The notes under the pieces were generated by a model. The model was not told where the DNA came from and did no database searches. It saw nothing but the letters and a program-made list of their open reading frames with translations. From positions 1 through 15,229 of the forward strand of contig JAGWQR010000170.1 in the NCBI GenBank assembly GCA_028869975.1: a stretch of DNA of 15,229 nt. Direction: 5' to 3'. This DNA is from Alphaproteobacteria bacterium (GTDB lineage: Bacteria > Pseudomonadota > Alphaproteobacteria > Sphingomonadales > Sphingomonadaceae). Shown one piece after another: positions 1-6,579 of the stretch (positions are counted from its first letter, which is position 1; every line of letters starts with the position of its first letter). The translations under genes were made by a program, and so were the position numbers.

Positions 1-743
1 CGGGTACGCGCGTGATCCAGATGGTGGATCGCTCGGCCCGCCATGCCGCAGAACGTGCGCGCACCGATTTTGTCGCCAATGCCAGCCATGAATTGCGCAC
101 CCCGCTCGCGTCCATCCTCGGTTTTATTGAAACGCTGAGTGATGACGAAGCCGGAGGTGATGCCCGGCTGCGGGCGCGCTTTCTGGGGGTGATGGCGGCG
201 GAAGCGCAACGAATGCAGCGGCTGATCGATGATCTCATTTCGTTGTCGCGGATTGAGGCCGAACGTCATCAGCCGCCGCGCCAGCCAATTGATCTGGCCA
301 ATCTGGTTACGTCGGCGGCGCGCGAAATCCGCAATCCGCTTGGCGATCCCGCCAATATCATTCTTGATTTTGAAAATGGGCTTGGCACGGTGCCCGGAGA
401 TCGCACGCAACTCCAGCAACTTGTGCATAACCTATTGAGCAACGCGCTCAAATATGGGCGCGTCAATGCGCCGGTGCGGGTGACGCTGACTCGTGAGGAG
501 CCAAACCTGATCCGTCTGCAAGTCATCGATCAGGGCGAAGGCATTGCGCCCGAGCATCTGCCGCGCCTGACTGAGCGTTTCTACCGGGTGGATAGTGCGC
601 GCAGCCGAGCTGGCGGCGGCACAGGGCTGGGGCTGGCGATTGCCAAACATATTGTCGAGCGGCATCGCGGCAAGCTCAGCATCGCGAGCGCATTGGGGGT
701 GGGCACCACCGTTTCGGCAACATTTCCAGCGGATCGGCTATGA
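1..743 (+). CDS. phoR: Phosphate regulon sensor histidine kinase PhoR, C-terminal part (5' end outside window)
   Basis: This is the catalytic half of a membrane-linked histidine kinase that phosphorylates PhoB when phosphate is scarce. The frame is open to the left edge, so the in-frame GTG at 12 is not trusted as a start; about 246 residues are visible. The dimerisation/phosphoacceptor box FVANASHELRTPL places the phosphorylated His at codon 87-89. It is followed by an N box (HNLLSNALKYG, near 430-456), a G1 box (DQGEG, 528-542) and a G2 box (GTGLGL, 618-635), so the ATPase domain is complete. The missing N-terminus would carry any membrane segments and PAS domain. The assignment to PhoR rather than another kinase rests on family resemblance plus the phoU and phoB genes just downstream. 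Confidence 0.9.
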   Translation, partial: GTRVIQMVDRSARHAAERARTDFVANASHELRTPLASILGFIETLSDDEAGGDARLRARFLGVMAAEAQRMQRLIDDLISLSRIEAERHQPPRQPIDLANLVTSAAREIRNPLGDPANIILDFENGLGTVPGDRTQLQQLVHNLLSNALKYGRVNAPVRVTLTREEPNLIRLQVIDQGEGIAPEHLPRLTERFYRVDSARSRAGGGTGLGLAIAKHIVERHRGKLSIASALGVGTTVSATFPADRL

Positions 744-752
744 GGACTGGCG

Positions 753-802
753 CTGTCATAAAAATGACGCTTTAATGTCATAAATCGATCATGATCTGTC
801 AT
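753..802 (+). promoter_or_regulatory. Pho-box-like repeat array upstream of phoU (probable PhoB binding site)
   Basis: Seven-base units resembling the Pho-box half-site CTGTCAT recur at about 11-bp spacing. They are CTGTCAT at 753, ATGACGC at 764 (weak, 3 of 7), ATGTCAT at 775, CGATCAT at 786 (5 of 7) and CTGTCAT at 796. The last spacing is 10 bp, and the linkers are AT-rich, as in known Pho boxes. PhoB binds such direct repeats as a head-to-tail dimer and takes the place of a -35 element. TATGAC at 803-808 could serve as a -10 for the 775-792 pair, giving a very short leader before the GGAGG at 821. The repeats are seen directly; PhoB binding and the promoter are inferred. Confidence 0.75.
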
Positions 803-830
803 TATGACGATGAATTGAGCGGAGGCTGAC

Positions 831-1526
831 ATGAATTTGGCAGGCGAACATACACTGAGCGCATTTGATGAGGACATGACCAGGCTGCGCGCCCTGCTGT
901 CTGAAATGGGCGGGCGCGCGGAAAAAGCGATAGACGACGCTATGGCCGCATTGGTGGCGCATGATTTGGATGCGTCGGCGCGGATCATCGCCGAAGACAT
1001 CGAGATCGACAGGCTTGAAATAGAGGTGGAGCGGCTCGCGGTGCAGATCATCACGTTGCGCGCGCCGGTGGCCGATGATTTGCGTGAGGTGATTGCCGCG
1101 CTCAAGGTTGCGAGTGTCGTCGAGCGGATTGGCGATTATGCCAAGAATATCGCCAAGCGCGTGGCTGCGATCGAGGTAAGCGGACGGGCACAGGTGCTGA
1201 CCGTGCTCAACGCGATGGCGGAAGTCGCCAGCGAAATGCTGCATGATGTGCTCAACGCCTTTGCCGCGCGCGATGCCACGGCGGCGGTTGAAATCAACCA
1301 GCGCGATTCGGCGGTGGATGAGTTTTACAATGCGATTTTCCGGATGCTGGTCAGTTTCATGATGGAAAATCCGCAGAGCATCTCCAGCGGTGCGCACCTG
1401 CTGTTCGTTGCCAAAAATCTGGAGCGGATGGGGGATCACGCCACGAATATCGCGGAAATGATCTATTATGTCGCAACAGGCTCGTTCATGCCAGAGCGTG
1501 AGCGCGGCGAATTGCCTGTCGTCTGA
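831..1526 (+). CDS. phoU: Phosphate signalling regulator PhoU
   Basis: PhoU is a peripheral cytoplasmic protein that links the Pst phosphate transporter to PhoR and keeps the Pho response off when phosphate is plentiful. The 231-residue length is normal. Two PhoU helical repeats are visible, each with the family's metal-binding signature: ERIGDYAKN at residues 98-106 and ERMGDHATN at 198-206. The ATG at 831 follows a good ribosome site, GGAGG at 821-825. The gene starts 87 bases after phoR, with Pho-box-like repeats in between, and phoB follows after a 16-base gap, so phoU and phoB are probably cotranscribed. No pst genes separate phoR from phoU, which differs from the common phoR-pst-phoU-phoB order. 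Confidence 0.96.
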   Translation: MNLAGEHTLSAFDEDMTRLRALLSEMGGRAEKAIDDAMAALVAHDLDASARIIAEDIEIDRLEIEVERLAVQIITLRAPVADDLREVIAALKVASVVERIGDYAKNIAKRVAAIEVSGRAQVLTVLNAMAEVASEMLHDVLNAFAARDATAAVEINQRDSAVDEFYNAIFRMLVSFMMENPQSISSGAHLLFVAKNLERMGDHATNIAEMIYYVATGSFMPERERGELPVV

Positions 1527-1542
1527 GCTAGCGGAGCAGGGG

Positions 1543-2241
1543 ATGGCCGCAGCAAAAATGATGATTGTGGAGGATGATGCGGCGCTGTCCGAACTCATCC
1601 AGTGGCATTTCGAGCGTGAGGGCTTTGATGTCCGTGTCACCCCCGATGGCGAGGAGGCGCTGCTGCTCGCCGCCGAGGAAACGCCCGATATTGTTCTGCT
1701 CGACTGGATGATCGAGGGGCTGTCGGGGCTGGAAGTCTGCCGCCGCCTGCGCCGCACCGCGCCAACCGCCAATGTGCCGGTCATCATGCTCACCGCGCGC
1801 GGCGAGGAGGAAGACCGGATCCGGGGTCTGGAGACAGGTGCCGATGATTATGTCACCAAGCCCTTTAGCCCACGCGAACTGGTAGCGCGGGTGGCGGCGG
1901 TGCTGCGCCGTATCCGCCCCGCGCTCGCCGGCGAATCGCTCTATTATGCCGATATCGAGATGGACACGGTGGCGCATAAGGTGAAGCGCGACGGCAAGCC
2001 GATTGCGCTTGGTCCTACCGAATTCCGCCTGCTGCGCCATCTGCTGGAGCATCCCGGCTGGGTGTTTTCACGCGAGCGGCTGCTCGATGCGGTATGGGGG
2101 CATGACAGCGATATCGAGGTGCGCACCGTTGATGTTCATATCCGCCGTCTGCGCCAGGCGATCAACGCCCATGGCGGCACCGACATCATTCGCACCGTAC
2201 GCTCGGCGGGCTATGCGCTCGATGCGGACAGAAGATTGTAG
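1543..2241 (+). CDS. phoB: Phosphate regulon response regulator PhoB
   Basis: This OmpR/PhoB-type response regulator activates phosphate-starvation genes after phosphorylation by PhoR. The receiver domain (residues 1-120) has the acidic pair E10-D11-D12, phosphoacceptor D54 in LLDWM, the switch residue T84 in LTAR and K106 in TKPF. A winged-helix DNA-binding domain follows, with the FRLLRHLLEHPG and VDVHIRRLRQAI segments. The chosen ATG at 1543 gives 232 residues, close to E. coli PhoB, and starts just before the first beta strand. GGAG and GGGG lie directly upstream. An upstream in-frame ATG at 1468 would overlap phoU and add 25 residues with no match to the family. The stop is 3 bases from the end of convergent purQ. 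Confidence 0.95.
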   Translation: MAAAKMMIVEDDAALSELIQWHFEREGFDVRVTPDGEEALLLAAEETPDIVLLDWMIEGLSGLEVCRRLRRTAPTANVPVIMLTARGEEEDRIRGLETGADDYVTKPFSPRELVARVAAVLRRIRPALAGESLYYADIEMDTVAHKVKRDGKPIALGPTEFRLLRHLLEHPGWVFSRERLLDAVWGHDSDIEVRTVDVHIRRLRQAINAHGGTDIIRTVRSAGYALDADRRL

Positions 2242-2244
2242 GGG

Positions 2245-2904
2245 CTAAGCCCCCAACAGACTCTCGAACACGCGGCGTCCGTCGTCGGCACCCTGCCCCA
2301 GATGCGCGGCGCGTTCGGGGTGCGGCATCAGGCCCAGCACATTGCCCGCATTGTTGATGATCCCGGCGATGTCGCGCGCCGAGCCATTGACGGCCTCGGC
2401 ATAGCGGAACACGACGCGGCCCTCACCTTCCAGCCGGTCAAGTGTCGCCTCATCGGCGCTGTAATTGCCATCATGATGCGCAACCGAGATGCGCACTTCC
2501 TCGCCTGCCGCATAGCGCGCGGTAAAGGCGTTCTGGTTATTCTCGACCCTGAGCTTCACCGGACGGCAGACAAAATTTATGCCCGCGTTGCGCATCAAGG
2601 CGCCGGGCAGCAGCCCCGCCTCGGTCAGCACCTGAAAGCCGTTGCAAATGCCAAGCACTTTCACGCCGCGCGCCGCCGCCTTCACCACCGCCTGCATCAC
2701 CGGCGAACGTGCGGCACACGCCCCCGAGCGCAGATAATCGCCATAGGAAAAGCCGCCGGGGATGCCAATCAGATCGAGGTCGTGCGGGAGTTCGGTTTCG
2801 CGGTGCCAGATCATCTGGGGCGCTGTGCCGGTCACATCACGCAGACACACCGCCAGATCGCGGTCGCAATTCGAGCCGGGAAAGACGATGACGGCTGATT
2901 TCAT
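2245..2904 (-). CDS. purQ: Phosphoribosylformylglycinamidine synthase subunit PurQ (glutaminase)
   Basis: PurQ hydrolyses glutamine and passes the ammonia to PurL, which converts FGAR to FGAM in de novo purine synthesis. It is a class I glutamine amidotransferase. The nucleophile C87 sits in GICNGFQ, and the His and Glu of the triad are H195 and E197 in PHPERA. The N-terminal VFPGSNCDRD signature is also present. The start at 2904 is preferred because it follows a GAGGG ribosome site by a normal distance and begins at the family's MKSAVIVFPG start; a start at 2943 would overlap purS. The protein has 219 residues. Only 10 bases separate it from the purS stop, so the two are probably cotranscribed and translated together. 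Confidence 0.96.
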   Translation of the reverse strand: MKSAVIVFPGSNCDRDLAVCLRDVTGTAPQMIWHRETELPHDLDLIGIPGGFSYGDYLRSGACAARSPVMQAVVKAAARGVKVLGICNGFQVLTEAGLLPGALMRNAGINFVCRPVKLRVENNQNAFTARYAAGEEVRISVAHHDGNYSADEATLDRLEGEGRVVFRYAEAVNGSARDIAGIINNAGNVLGLMPHPERAAHLGQGADDGRRVFESLLGA

Positions 2905-2914
2905 TGTGCTGCCC

Positions 2915-3145
2915 TCACGCCACCTCGATCCGGTAATTTTCAATCACGGTATTGGCAAGCAGCTTTTCGCACATTTCACCAAGCTGTGCCTCGCTCACAT
3001 CTTCCGCCACATCCAGCTCGATGAGCTTGCCGATGCGCACATCATTGACGCCCGCAAAGCCCAGACCTTCAAGGCTGTGGTGCACCGCTTTGCCCTGCGG
3101 ATCGAGCACGCCGGTCTTGAGGGTGATGAAAATGCGGCGCTTCAT
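2915..3145 (-). CDS. purS: Phosphoribosylformylglycinamidine synthase subunit PurS
   Basis: PurS is the small structural subunit that bridges PurQ and PurL in the three-part FGAM synthase. This 76-residue protein has the family's typical size, the opening beta strand RIFITLKTGVLDPQG, the conserved GKAVHHSLEGLGF stretch, and a C-terminal segment CEKLLANTVIENYRIE. It is the first gene of a two-gene purS-purQ unit. Neither purC nor purL is adjacent: upstream there is only about 85 bases before the ctrA terminator, so a purS promoter should lie within 3146-3230. No clear consensus promoter was recognised there, and the ribosome site is weak. Confidence 0.93.
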   Translation of the reverse strand: MKRRIFITLKTGVLDPQGKAVHHSLEGLGFAGVNDVRIGKLIELDVAEDVSEAQLGEMCEKLLANTVIENYRIEVA

Positions 3146-3230
3146 AGGGAATGGCCTTGGTGAGGAAGTGGAACAGGCGCGCTATGCCTCCCGCCGCCGG
3201 ATTAGGCAAGGGGCAGGTTTAGCCAAGGCC

Positions 3231-3269
3231 CAAACAAAAACCCCTTCCGCCGGGTGGGCGGAAGGGGTT
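3231..3269 (-). terminator. Strong intrinsic terminator of ctrA
   Basis: A perfect 13-bp stem (arms 3239-3251 and 3257-3269) encloses a 5-base loop. Read on the minus strand it is followed at once by a T-rich tract (TTTTTGTTTG, complement of 3231-3240). This is the classic form of a Rho-independent terminator for leftward transcription. It begins 37 bases after the ctrA stop and lies between ctrA and purS, so it should separate the two units even though both read leftward. Confidence 0.92.
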
Positions 3270-3305
3270 CTTGCGGGAAAGAGACCTCGGGAAAAGGGGA
3301 TTCAG

Positions 3306-4019
3306 TTAAGCAACCTTGGCGAGGGTCTGGCTTTCTTCTTCAACGACGGTGTCACGCAGCACATAGCCACGACCCCACACGGTTTCGATATAATTGTCGC
3401 CTCCGCATGCCAGCGCCAGTTTCTTGCGCAGCTTGCAGATGAACACGTCGATAATTTTCAGTTCGGGTTCGTCCATGCCGCCATAGAGATGATTGAGGAA
3501 CATTTCCTTGGTGAGCGTGGTGCCCTTGCGCAAGGAGAGCAGCTCGATCATGGCATATTCCTTGCCGGTGAGATGCACACGGGCACCATCAACTTCAACA
3601 GTTTTGGCATCGAGATTAACGGAGAGTTTGCCGGTTTTGATAACGCTTTGCGAATGGCCTTTCGAGCGGCGCACCACCGCCTGGATGCGCGCCACCAGCT
3701 CTTCGCGGTGGAAGGGCTTGGTCACATAATCATCGGCACCAAAGCCGAACGACCGGACTTTCGAATCGAGTTCGCCGATGCCGGAAAGGATGAGAACGGG
3801 GGTGGTGACGCGGGCAGTGCGCAATTTTTTCAGCACATCATAGCCGTGCATGTCGGGCAGGTTGAGATCGAGCAGGATGATGTCATAATCATAGAGCTTG
3901 CCGAGATCGAGCCCCTCCTCACCAAGATCGGTTGCATAGACGTTGAATCCTTCGGTCGCGAGCATCATTTCAATCGCCTTGGCTGTTGTCGGCTCATCTT
4001 CAATCAGCAACACACGCAT
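3306..4019 (-). CDS. ctrA: Cell-cycle master response regulator CtrA
   Basis: CtrA is the essential or near-essential OmpR-type transcription factor of alphaproteobacteria that controls cell division, motility, DNA methylation and, in Caulobacter, replication initiation. The receiver domain opens MRVLLIEDEP and carries phosphoacceptor D51 in ILLDLNLPD and the Lys of TKPF. The DNA-binding domain contains KEYAMIELL, the family-typical GGMDEPELKIIDVFICKLRKK region (seen in two runs) and the closing ETVWGRGYVLRD. The 237-residue length fits the family. The ATG at 4019 is preceded by AAGG at a good distance. The C-terminus ends Val-Ala, where Caulobacter CtrA ends in two alanines needed for ClpXP degradation. 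The promoter region holds CtrA-type sites, suggesting autoregulation. Its kinase relay partners are not in the window. Confidence 0.97.
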   Translation of the reverse strand: MRVLLIEDEPTTAKAIEMMLATEGFNVYATDLGEEGLDLGKLYDYDIILLDLNLPDMHGYDVLKKLRTARVTTPVLILSGIGELDSKVRSFGFGADDYVTKPFHREELVARIQAVVRRSKGHSQSVIKTGKLSVNLDAKTVEVDGARVHLTGKEYAMIELLSLRKGTTLTKEMFLNHLYGGMDEPELKIIDVFICKLRKKLALACGGDNYIETVWGRGYVLRDTVVEEESQTLAKVA

Positions 4020-4092
4020 GATATAACCTTTCCGTTATCTTCTGACCCCCCGAACGCCTTGAGACTTGCCCCCCTGCACCCGGACACATTCA

Positions 4093-4100
4093 TTAACCAT
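4093..4100 (+). promoter_or_regulatory. CtrA half-site TTAACCAT near the putative ctrA start point
   Basis: TTAACCAT matches the half-site form of the CtrA recognition motif known from Caulobacter and relatives. It overlaps the proposed minus-strand -10 hexamer (TTATAT, complement of 4099-4104) and the likely transcription start of ctrA, so binding here would be expected to repress. The sequence match is exact; binding and effect are inferred. Confidence 0.55.
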
Positions 4101-4125
4101 ATAATCTCTGAACGCAAAAGGTTAA
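4099..4125 (-). promoter_or_regulatory. Putative ctrA promoter
   Basis: On the minus strand TTAACC (complement of 4120-4125) and TTATAT (complement of 4099-4104) are 15 bases apart. The upstream element is also the proximal half of the CtrA box, as in CtrA-activated promoters where the box overlaps the -35 region. A start near 4092 would give a leader of about 70 bases before the ctrA ATG. Confidence 0.5.
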
Positions 4126-4136
4126 TTTCTCGTTAA
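4122..4136 (-). promoter_or_regulatory. Full CtrA box TTAA-N7-TTAA upstream of ctrA
   Basis: Two TTAA half-sites (4122-4125 and 4133-4136) are separated by exactly seven bases, the defining geometry of the CtrA box. On the minus strand the site reads TTAACGAGAAATTAACC, matching the extended form with trailing C. It lies about 103-117 bases upstream of the ctrA start codon and about 100 bases before the divergent pirin gene. A GAGTC (a GANTC methylation site) at 4151-4155 lies a little farther upstream. The motif is seen; binding is inferred. Confidence 0.75.
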
Positions 4137-4236
4137 TGAGAGAAATGCGCGAGTCGCGCGGCATTGAATTGCGCAGGGGGCGCGCCCATATGCCAGATAT
4201 TCCGGCGTCCACACCCCGCCGAGGCAGGAAATCAAC

Positions 4237-4932
4237 ATGATAGAACTCCGTCCCTTTGCCCAGATTGGCGCTGCCGATCATGGCTGGCTCAACGCGCATC
4301 ATCATTTCTCGTTCGCCTCCTATCTTGATCGCAACCGGATGGGCTGGGGCAGCATTCGGGTGTGGAATGATGATACCATCGCGCCGCATACCGGCTTTGC
4401 CACGCACGGCCATGAGAATATGGAGATCATCACCTATGTGCGCACCGGCGCGATCAGCCACAAGGATTCGCTGGGCAGCAGCGGGCGCACGGTTGCGGGC
4501 GACGTGCAGGTGATGAGCGCGGGTGCGGGCATCCAGCATTCCGAATATAATCATGAGGGCGAACCCTGCACGCTCTTCCAGATTTGGGTGCTGCCGCGCG
4601 AAAAGGGCGGCGCACCTTATTATGATTTCAAACCTTTCCCCAAGGACGCCCGCGCCGGGCAATGGGTTGTGCTGGCGAGCGGGTTTGAGGGGGATGCGGG
4701 CACTCTCCCCATCCGTGCCGATGCGCGCGTGCTGGGCGCGACACTGGCAGCAGGCAGCACATTGACGCATGAGGTGGGGCCGGGGCGTCATGCCTATCTG
4801 GTGCCCGCCACCGGCAAGATCGACGTGGATGGTGTGGCGGCCAATGCGCGCGACGGCGTGGGCTTAACCGAAGGCCACTATACCATCACCGCGCTTGAAG
4901 AAGCGGAACTGGTGCTGGTGGACGCGCCCTGA
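4237..4932 (+). CDS. Pirin family protein (YhhW-like bicupin, possible quercetin 2,3-dioxygenase)
   Basis: The protein is a two-cupin, metal-binding member of the pirin family. The N-terminal cupin carries all four expected ligands at the positions found in E. coli YhhW: H57 and H59 in THGHENMEI, and H101 and E103 in GIQHSE. Such proteins bind Fe or a similar metal, and some cleave quercetin in vitro; the physiological substrate is generally unknown. The 231-residue length matches YhhW. The ATG at 4237 follows an AGGA ribosome site. It is divergent from ctrA across 217 bases and is followed after 21 bases by a small membrane protein, so the two may share a transcript. A role in redox or stress response is only a guess. 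Confidence 0.92.
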   Translation: MIELRPFAQIGAADHGWLNAHHHFSFASYLDRNRMGWGSIRVWNDDTIAPHTGFATHGHENMEIITYVRTGAISHKDSLGSSGRTVAGDVQVMSAGAGIQHSEYNHEGEPCTLFQIWVLPREKGGAPYYDFKPFPKDARAGQWVVLASGFEGDAGTLPIRADARVLGATLAAGSTLTHEVGPGRHAYLVPATGKIDVDGVAANARDGVGLTEGHYTITALEEAELVLVDAP

Positions 4933-4953
4933 GCAAAAGCGTATAGCGCAGGT

Positions 4954-5307
4954 ATGGCGCATTTCCCCAAACCCCGCTTAAGAAGCGCATGGGCTGATCT
5001 CAAAACGGCCATCACCAGGCCGATGCCGCACAAGCTGGGGATTCTAGGCGCGTGCGCGGCGTTCACTTATTTTCTGGTCTGGGCCTTTGTTACCGAATTC
5101 AGCTACACGCCGCCGCGCCCCGAACCGGTGCTGACCTATGTCCATATCTGGGCGCCGCACCGCACGCAGGCCCAGATTACCGCGAGCAACCATGCGTATG
5201 ATGCCGAAGCCAAGCGCGAAGCGGCCTACGAGGCGGCCGCTGAAGCTGAGCGCCGTGCTTCCGCAAAACGTCTGTATGACGCACTCCACCGGAACGGGCT
5301 TTACTGA
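4954..5307 (+). CDS. Hypothetical single-pass membrane protein, 117 residues
   Basis: I do not recognise a family. The first 26 residues are rich in basic residues and prolines. One hydrophobic segment follows at about residues 27-49 (GILGACAAFTYFLVWAFV core), then a Pro/Tyr-containing stretch, and finally a charged, Ala/Glu/Arg-rich helix at about 78-108 that could form a coiled coil. The positive-inside rule suggests the N-terminus is cytoplasmic and the charged helix is outside the inner membrane. It starts 21 bases after the pirin stop with a weak ribosome site, so it is probably cotranscribed with pirin. Codon use resembles the neighbouring genes, which supports it being a real gene. The antisense frame is shorter and less convincing. 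Confidence 0.7.
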   Translation: MAHFPKPRLRSAWADLKTAITRPMPHKLGILGACAAFTYFLVWAFVTEFSYTPPRPEPVLTYVHIWAPHRTQAQITASNHAYDAEAKREAAYEAAAEAERRASAKRLYDALHRNGLY

Positions 5308-5338
5308 GGCTGACCTTTTCTGCTGGTATTTCCGGGAA

Positions 5339-5381
5339 AGGATGGGCCGGTGCGAGACCAGGGAAGCGACCGGCCCATCCT
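5339..5381. repeat. Inverted repeat with 12-bp perfect arms between convergent genes
   Basis: Arms 5339-5350 and 5370-5381 are perfectly complementary around a 19-base loop. A second small hairpin (GCGGG-CAAA-CCCGC, 5387-5400) follows 5 bases later. The element lies 31 bases after the stop of the small membrane protein and 120 bases beyond the recF stop, so it may act as a transcription end or processing site for rightward transcripts. There is no T-run after it on the plus strand, and only TTTCCC on the minus strand, so it is not a textbook intrinsic terminator. An alternative pairing of CTGGT (5323-5327) with ACCAG (5357-5361) in the loop is possible. The rest of 5308-5502 shows no gene. 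Confidence 0.7.
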
Positions 5382-5502
5382 GTAGTGCGGGCAAACCCGC
5401 GTTGGGAACAACTTTACAGAAGCACGCACCGTGCCAATTTACACAAATGGCTAAAATCATGGCATTTCATGGTCAACGTCTGTTAACACATGTTGCAGCC
5501 TG

Positions 5503-6579
5503 TCAAATATCCCGACAGATATGCCCCTGGTAAACCCTGAAATGCGGCGCGCCCTGTCCCAGCGGCGCAAATACCGTTGCTTCGGTGCCGGTGAGCCAAA
5601 CCTGACTGCCGGTCTCGGCAAGGCGCGTGAACAGCGCCTCACGCCGCACCGGATCAAGATGTGCCGCCACCTCGTCGAGCAACAGCACGGGCCGCAACCC
5701 GCGCTGTTCAGCGACCAGCCCGGCATGGGCCAGCACGATAGTGATGAGCATGGCCTTTTGCTCGCCTGTGGAGCATTTTTCAGCAGGTTGATTTTTGGCG
5801 GCATGACGGGCCAGCAAATCGGCGCGGTGCGGGCCGCTGAGCGTGCGGCCAGCCGCAGCATCGCGCGCGCGGCCCATGGCCAGCGCCTGCGCATAGGCTT
5901 CAGGCGCTAGCGGCGTTTCGTCGGCGAGCACCAGTTGCGCGCGCGCAAACGGGCCGTCGGGCAGCGCAGCCATCTGTGCATCGAGTAGTGTCACCAGCGC
6001 AGTGCGCGCCGCATGAATCGCCAGCCCGTGCGTCACCATCTGCGCTTCCAGCCCGTTCAGCCAGTGCGGATCGGCGGGCATGTCCTGTGCGAGCAGCCGG
6101 TTGCGCTGGCGCATCGCCGCCTCATAGCGCGCGCTATGGTGTGCATGATCGGGGTCGAGGCTGAGCACAAGCCGGTCAAGAAAGCGCCGTCGTTCGCCAG
6201 CGCTGTCGGTGAACAGCCGGTCCATCGCCGGGGTCAGCCAGACAATGCTCAGCCATTCGGAGAGCGCGGTTGCGGCGGCGTTAGCCCCGTTGATCCGAAC
6301 AATGCGGCGCGCGGGCGCATCGGCGCGCGTGCCGGTGCCGAGCAAGGCGTCGCCTCGTTGCGCGCTGATGGCGAACTCGCCCGGCCCGCCTTGCTGCGCC
6401 ATTTCACCGAGCTGTGCACCGCGCAACCCGCGCCCCGGTGCGAGCAGCGAAAGCGCTTCAAGGATATTGGTCTTGCCTGCACCATTGTCGCCGGTCAGGA
6501 TGTTGAAGCCGGGGCCGGGGTGCAGTTCGGCGCGCGCATAATTGCGGAAATGGCGCAGGATGAGGCGAGTCAGGCTCAA
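5503..6579 (-). CDS. recF: DNA replication and repair protein RecF
   Basis: RecF is an SMC/ABC-type ATPase that, with RecO and RecR, helps load RecA at single-strand gaps. The N-terminal strand LTRLILRHFRNY is typical. Walker A is GDNGAGKTN (residues 30-38), the signature motif STGEQ lies at 270-274, Walker B LLLDE at 299-303, and the D-loop AHLDP at 306-310. The 358 residues match the usual size. The start is TTG at 6577-6579, chosen because family members begin within a few residues of this strand; it overlaps the stop of the upstream corC-like gene as TTGA, which suggests translational coupling. recF is often found next to dnaA and dnaN, but here it ends a long minus-strand run that begins with type IV secretion genes. 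Confidence 0.96.
   Translation of the reverse strand: MSLTRLILRHFRNYARAELHPGPGFNILTGDNGAGKTNILEALSLLAPGRGLRGAQLGEMAQQGGPGEFAISAQRGDALLGTGTRADAPARRIVRINGANAAATALSEWLSIVWLTPAMDRLFTDSAGERRRFLDRLVLSLDPDHAHHSARYEAAMRQRNRLLAQDMPADPHWLNGLEAQMVTHGLAIHAARTALVTLLDAQMAALPDGPFARAQLVLADETPLAPEAYAQALAMGRARDAAAGRTLSGPHRADLLARHAAKNQPAEKCSTGEQKAMLITIVLAHAGLVAEQRGLRPVLLLDEVAAHLDPVRREALFTRLAETGSQVWLTGTEATVFAPLGQGAPHFRVYQGHICRDI

Noticed and set aside
1468..1542. Upstream ATG extending phoB by 25 residues
   Set aside because: The added residues overlap phoU and do not look like a response regulator; the ATG at 1543 has a ribosome site and family-like start.
2241..2253. Short palindrome GGGGCT-A-AGCCCC across the phoB and purQ stops
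   Set aside because: The stem is only 5-6 bp with almost no loop and no T-run on either side, so I do not call it a terminator.
2952..4136. 394-residue plus-strand open frame opposite purS and ctrA
   Set aside because: It is antisense to two clear genes and a terminator and has no recognisable domain; it arises from GC-rich codon bias.
5500..5518. CTGTC...GACAG inverted repeat at the end of recF
   Set aside because: The 5-bp arms fall within the recF coding end and there is no T-tract, so it is unlikely to be a terminator.
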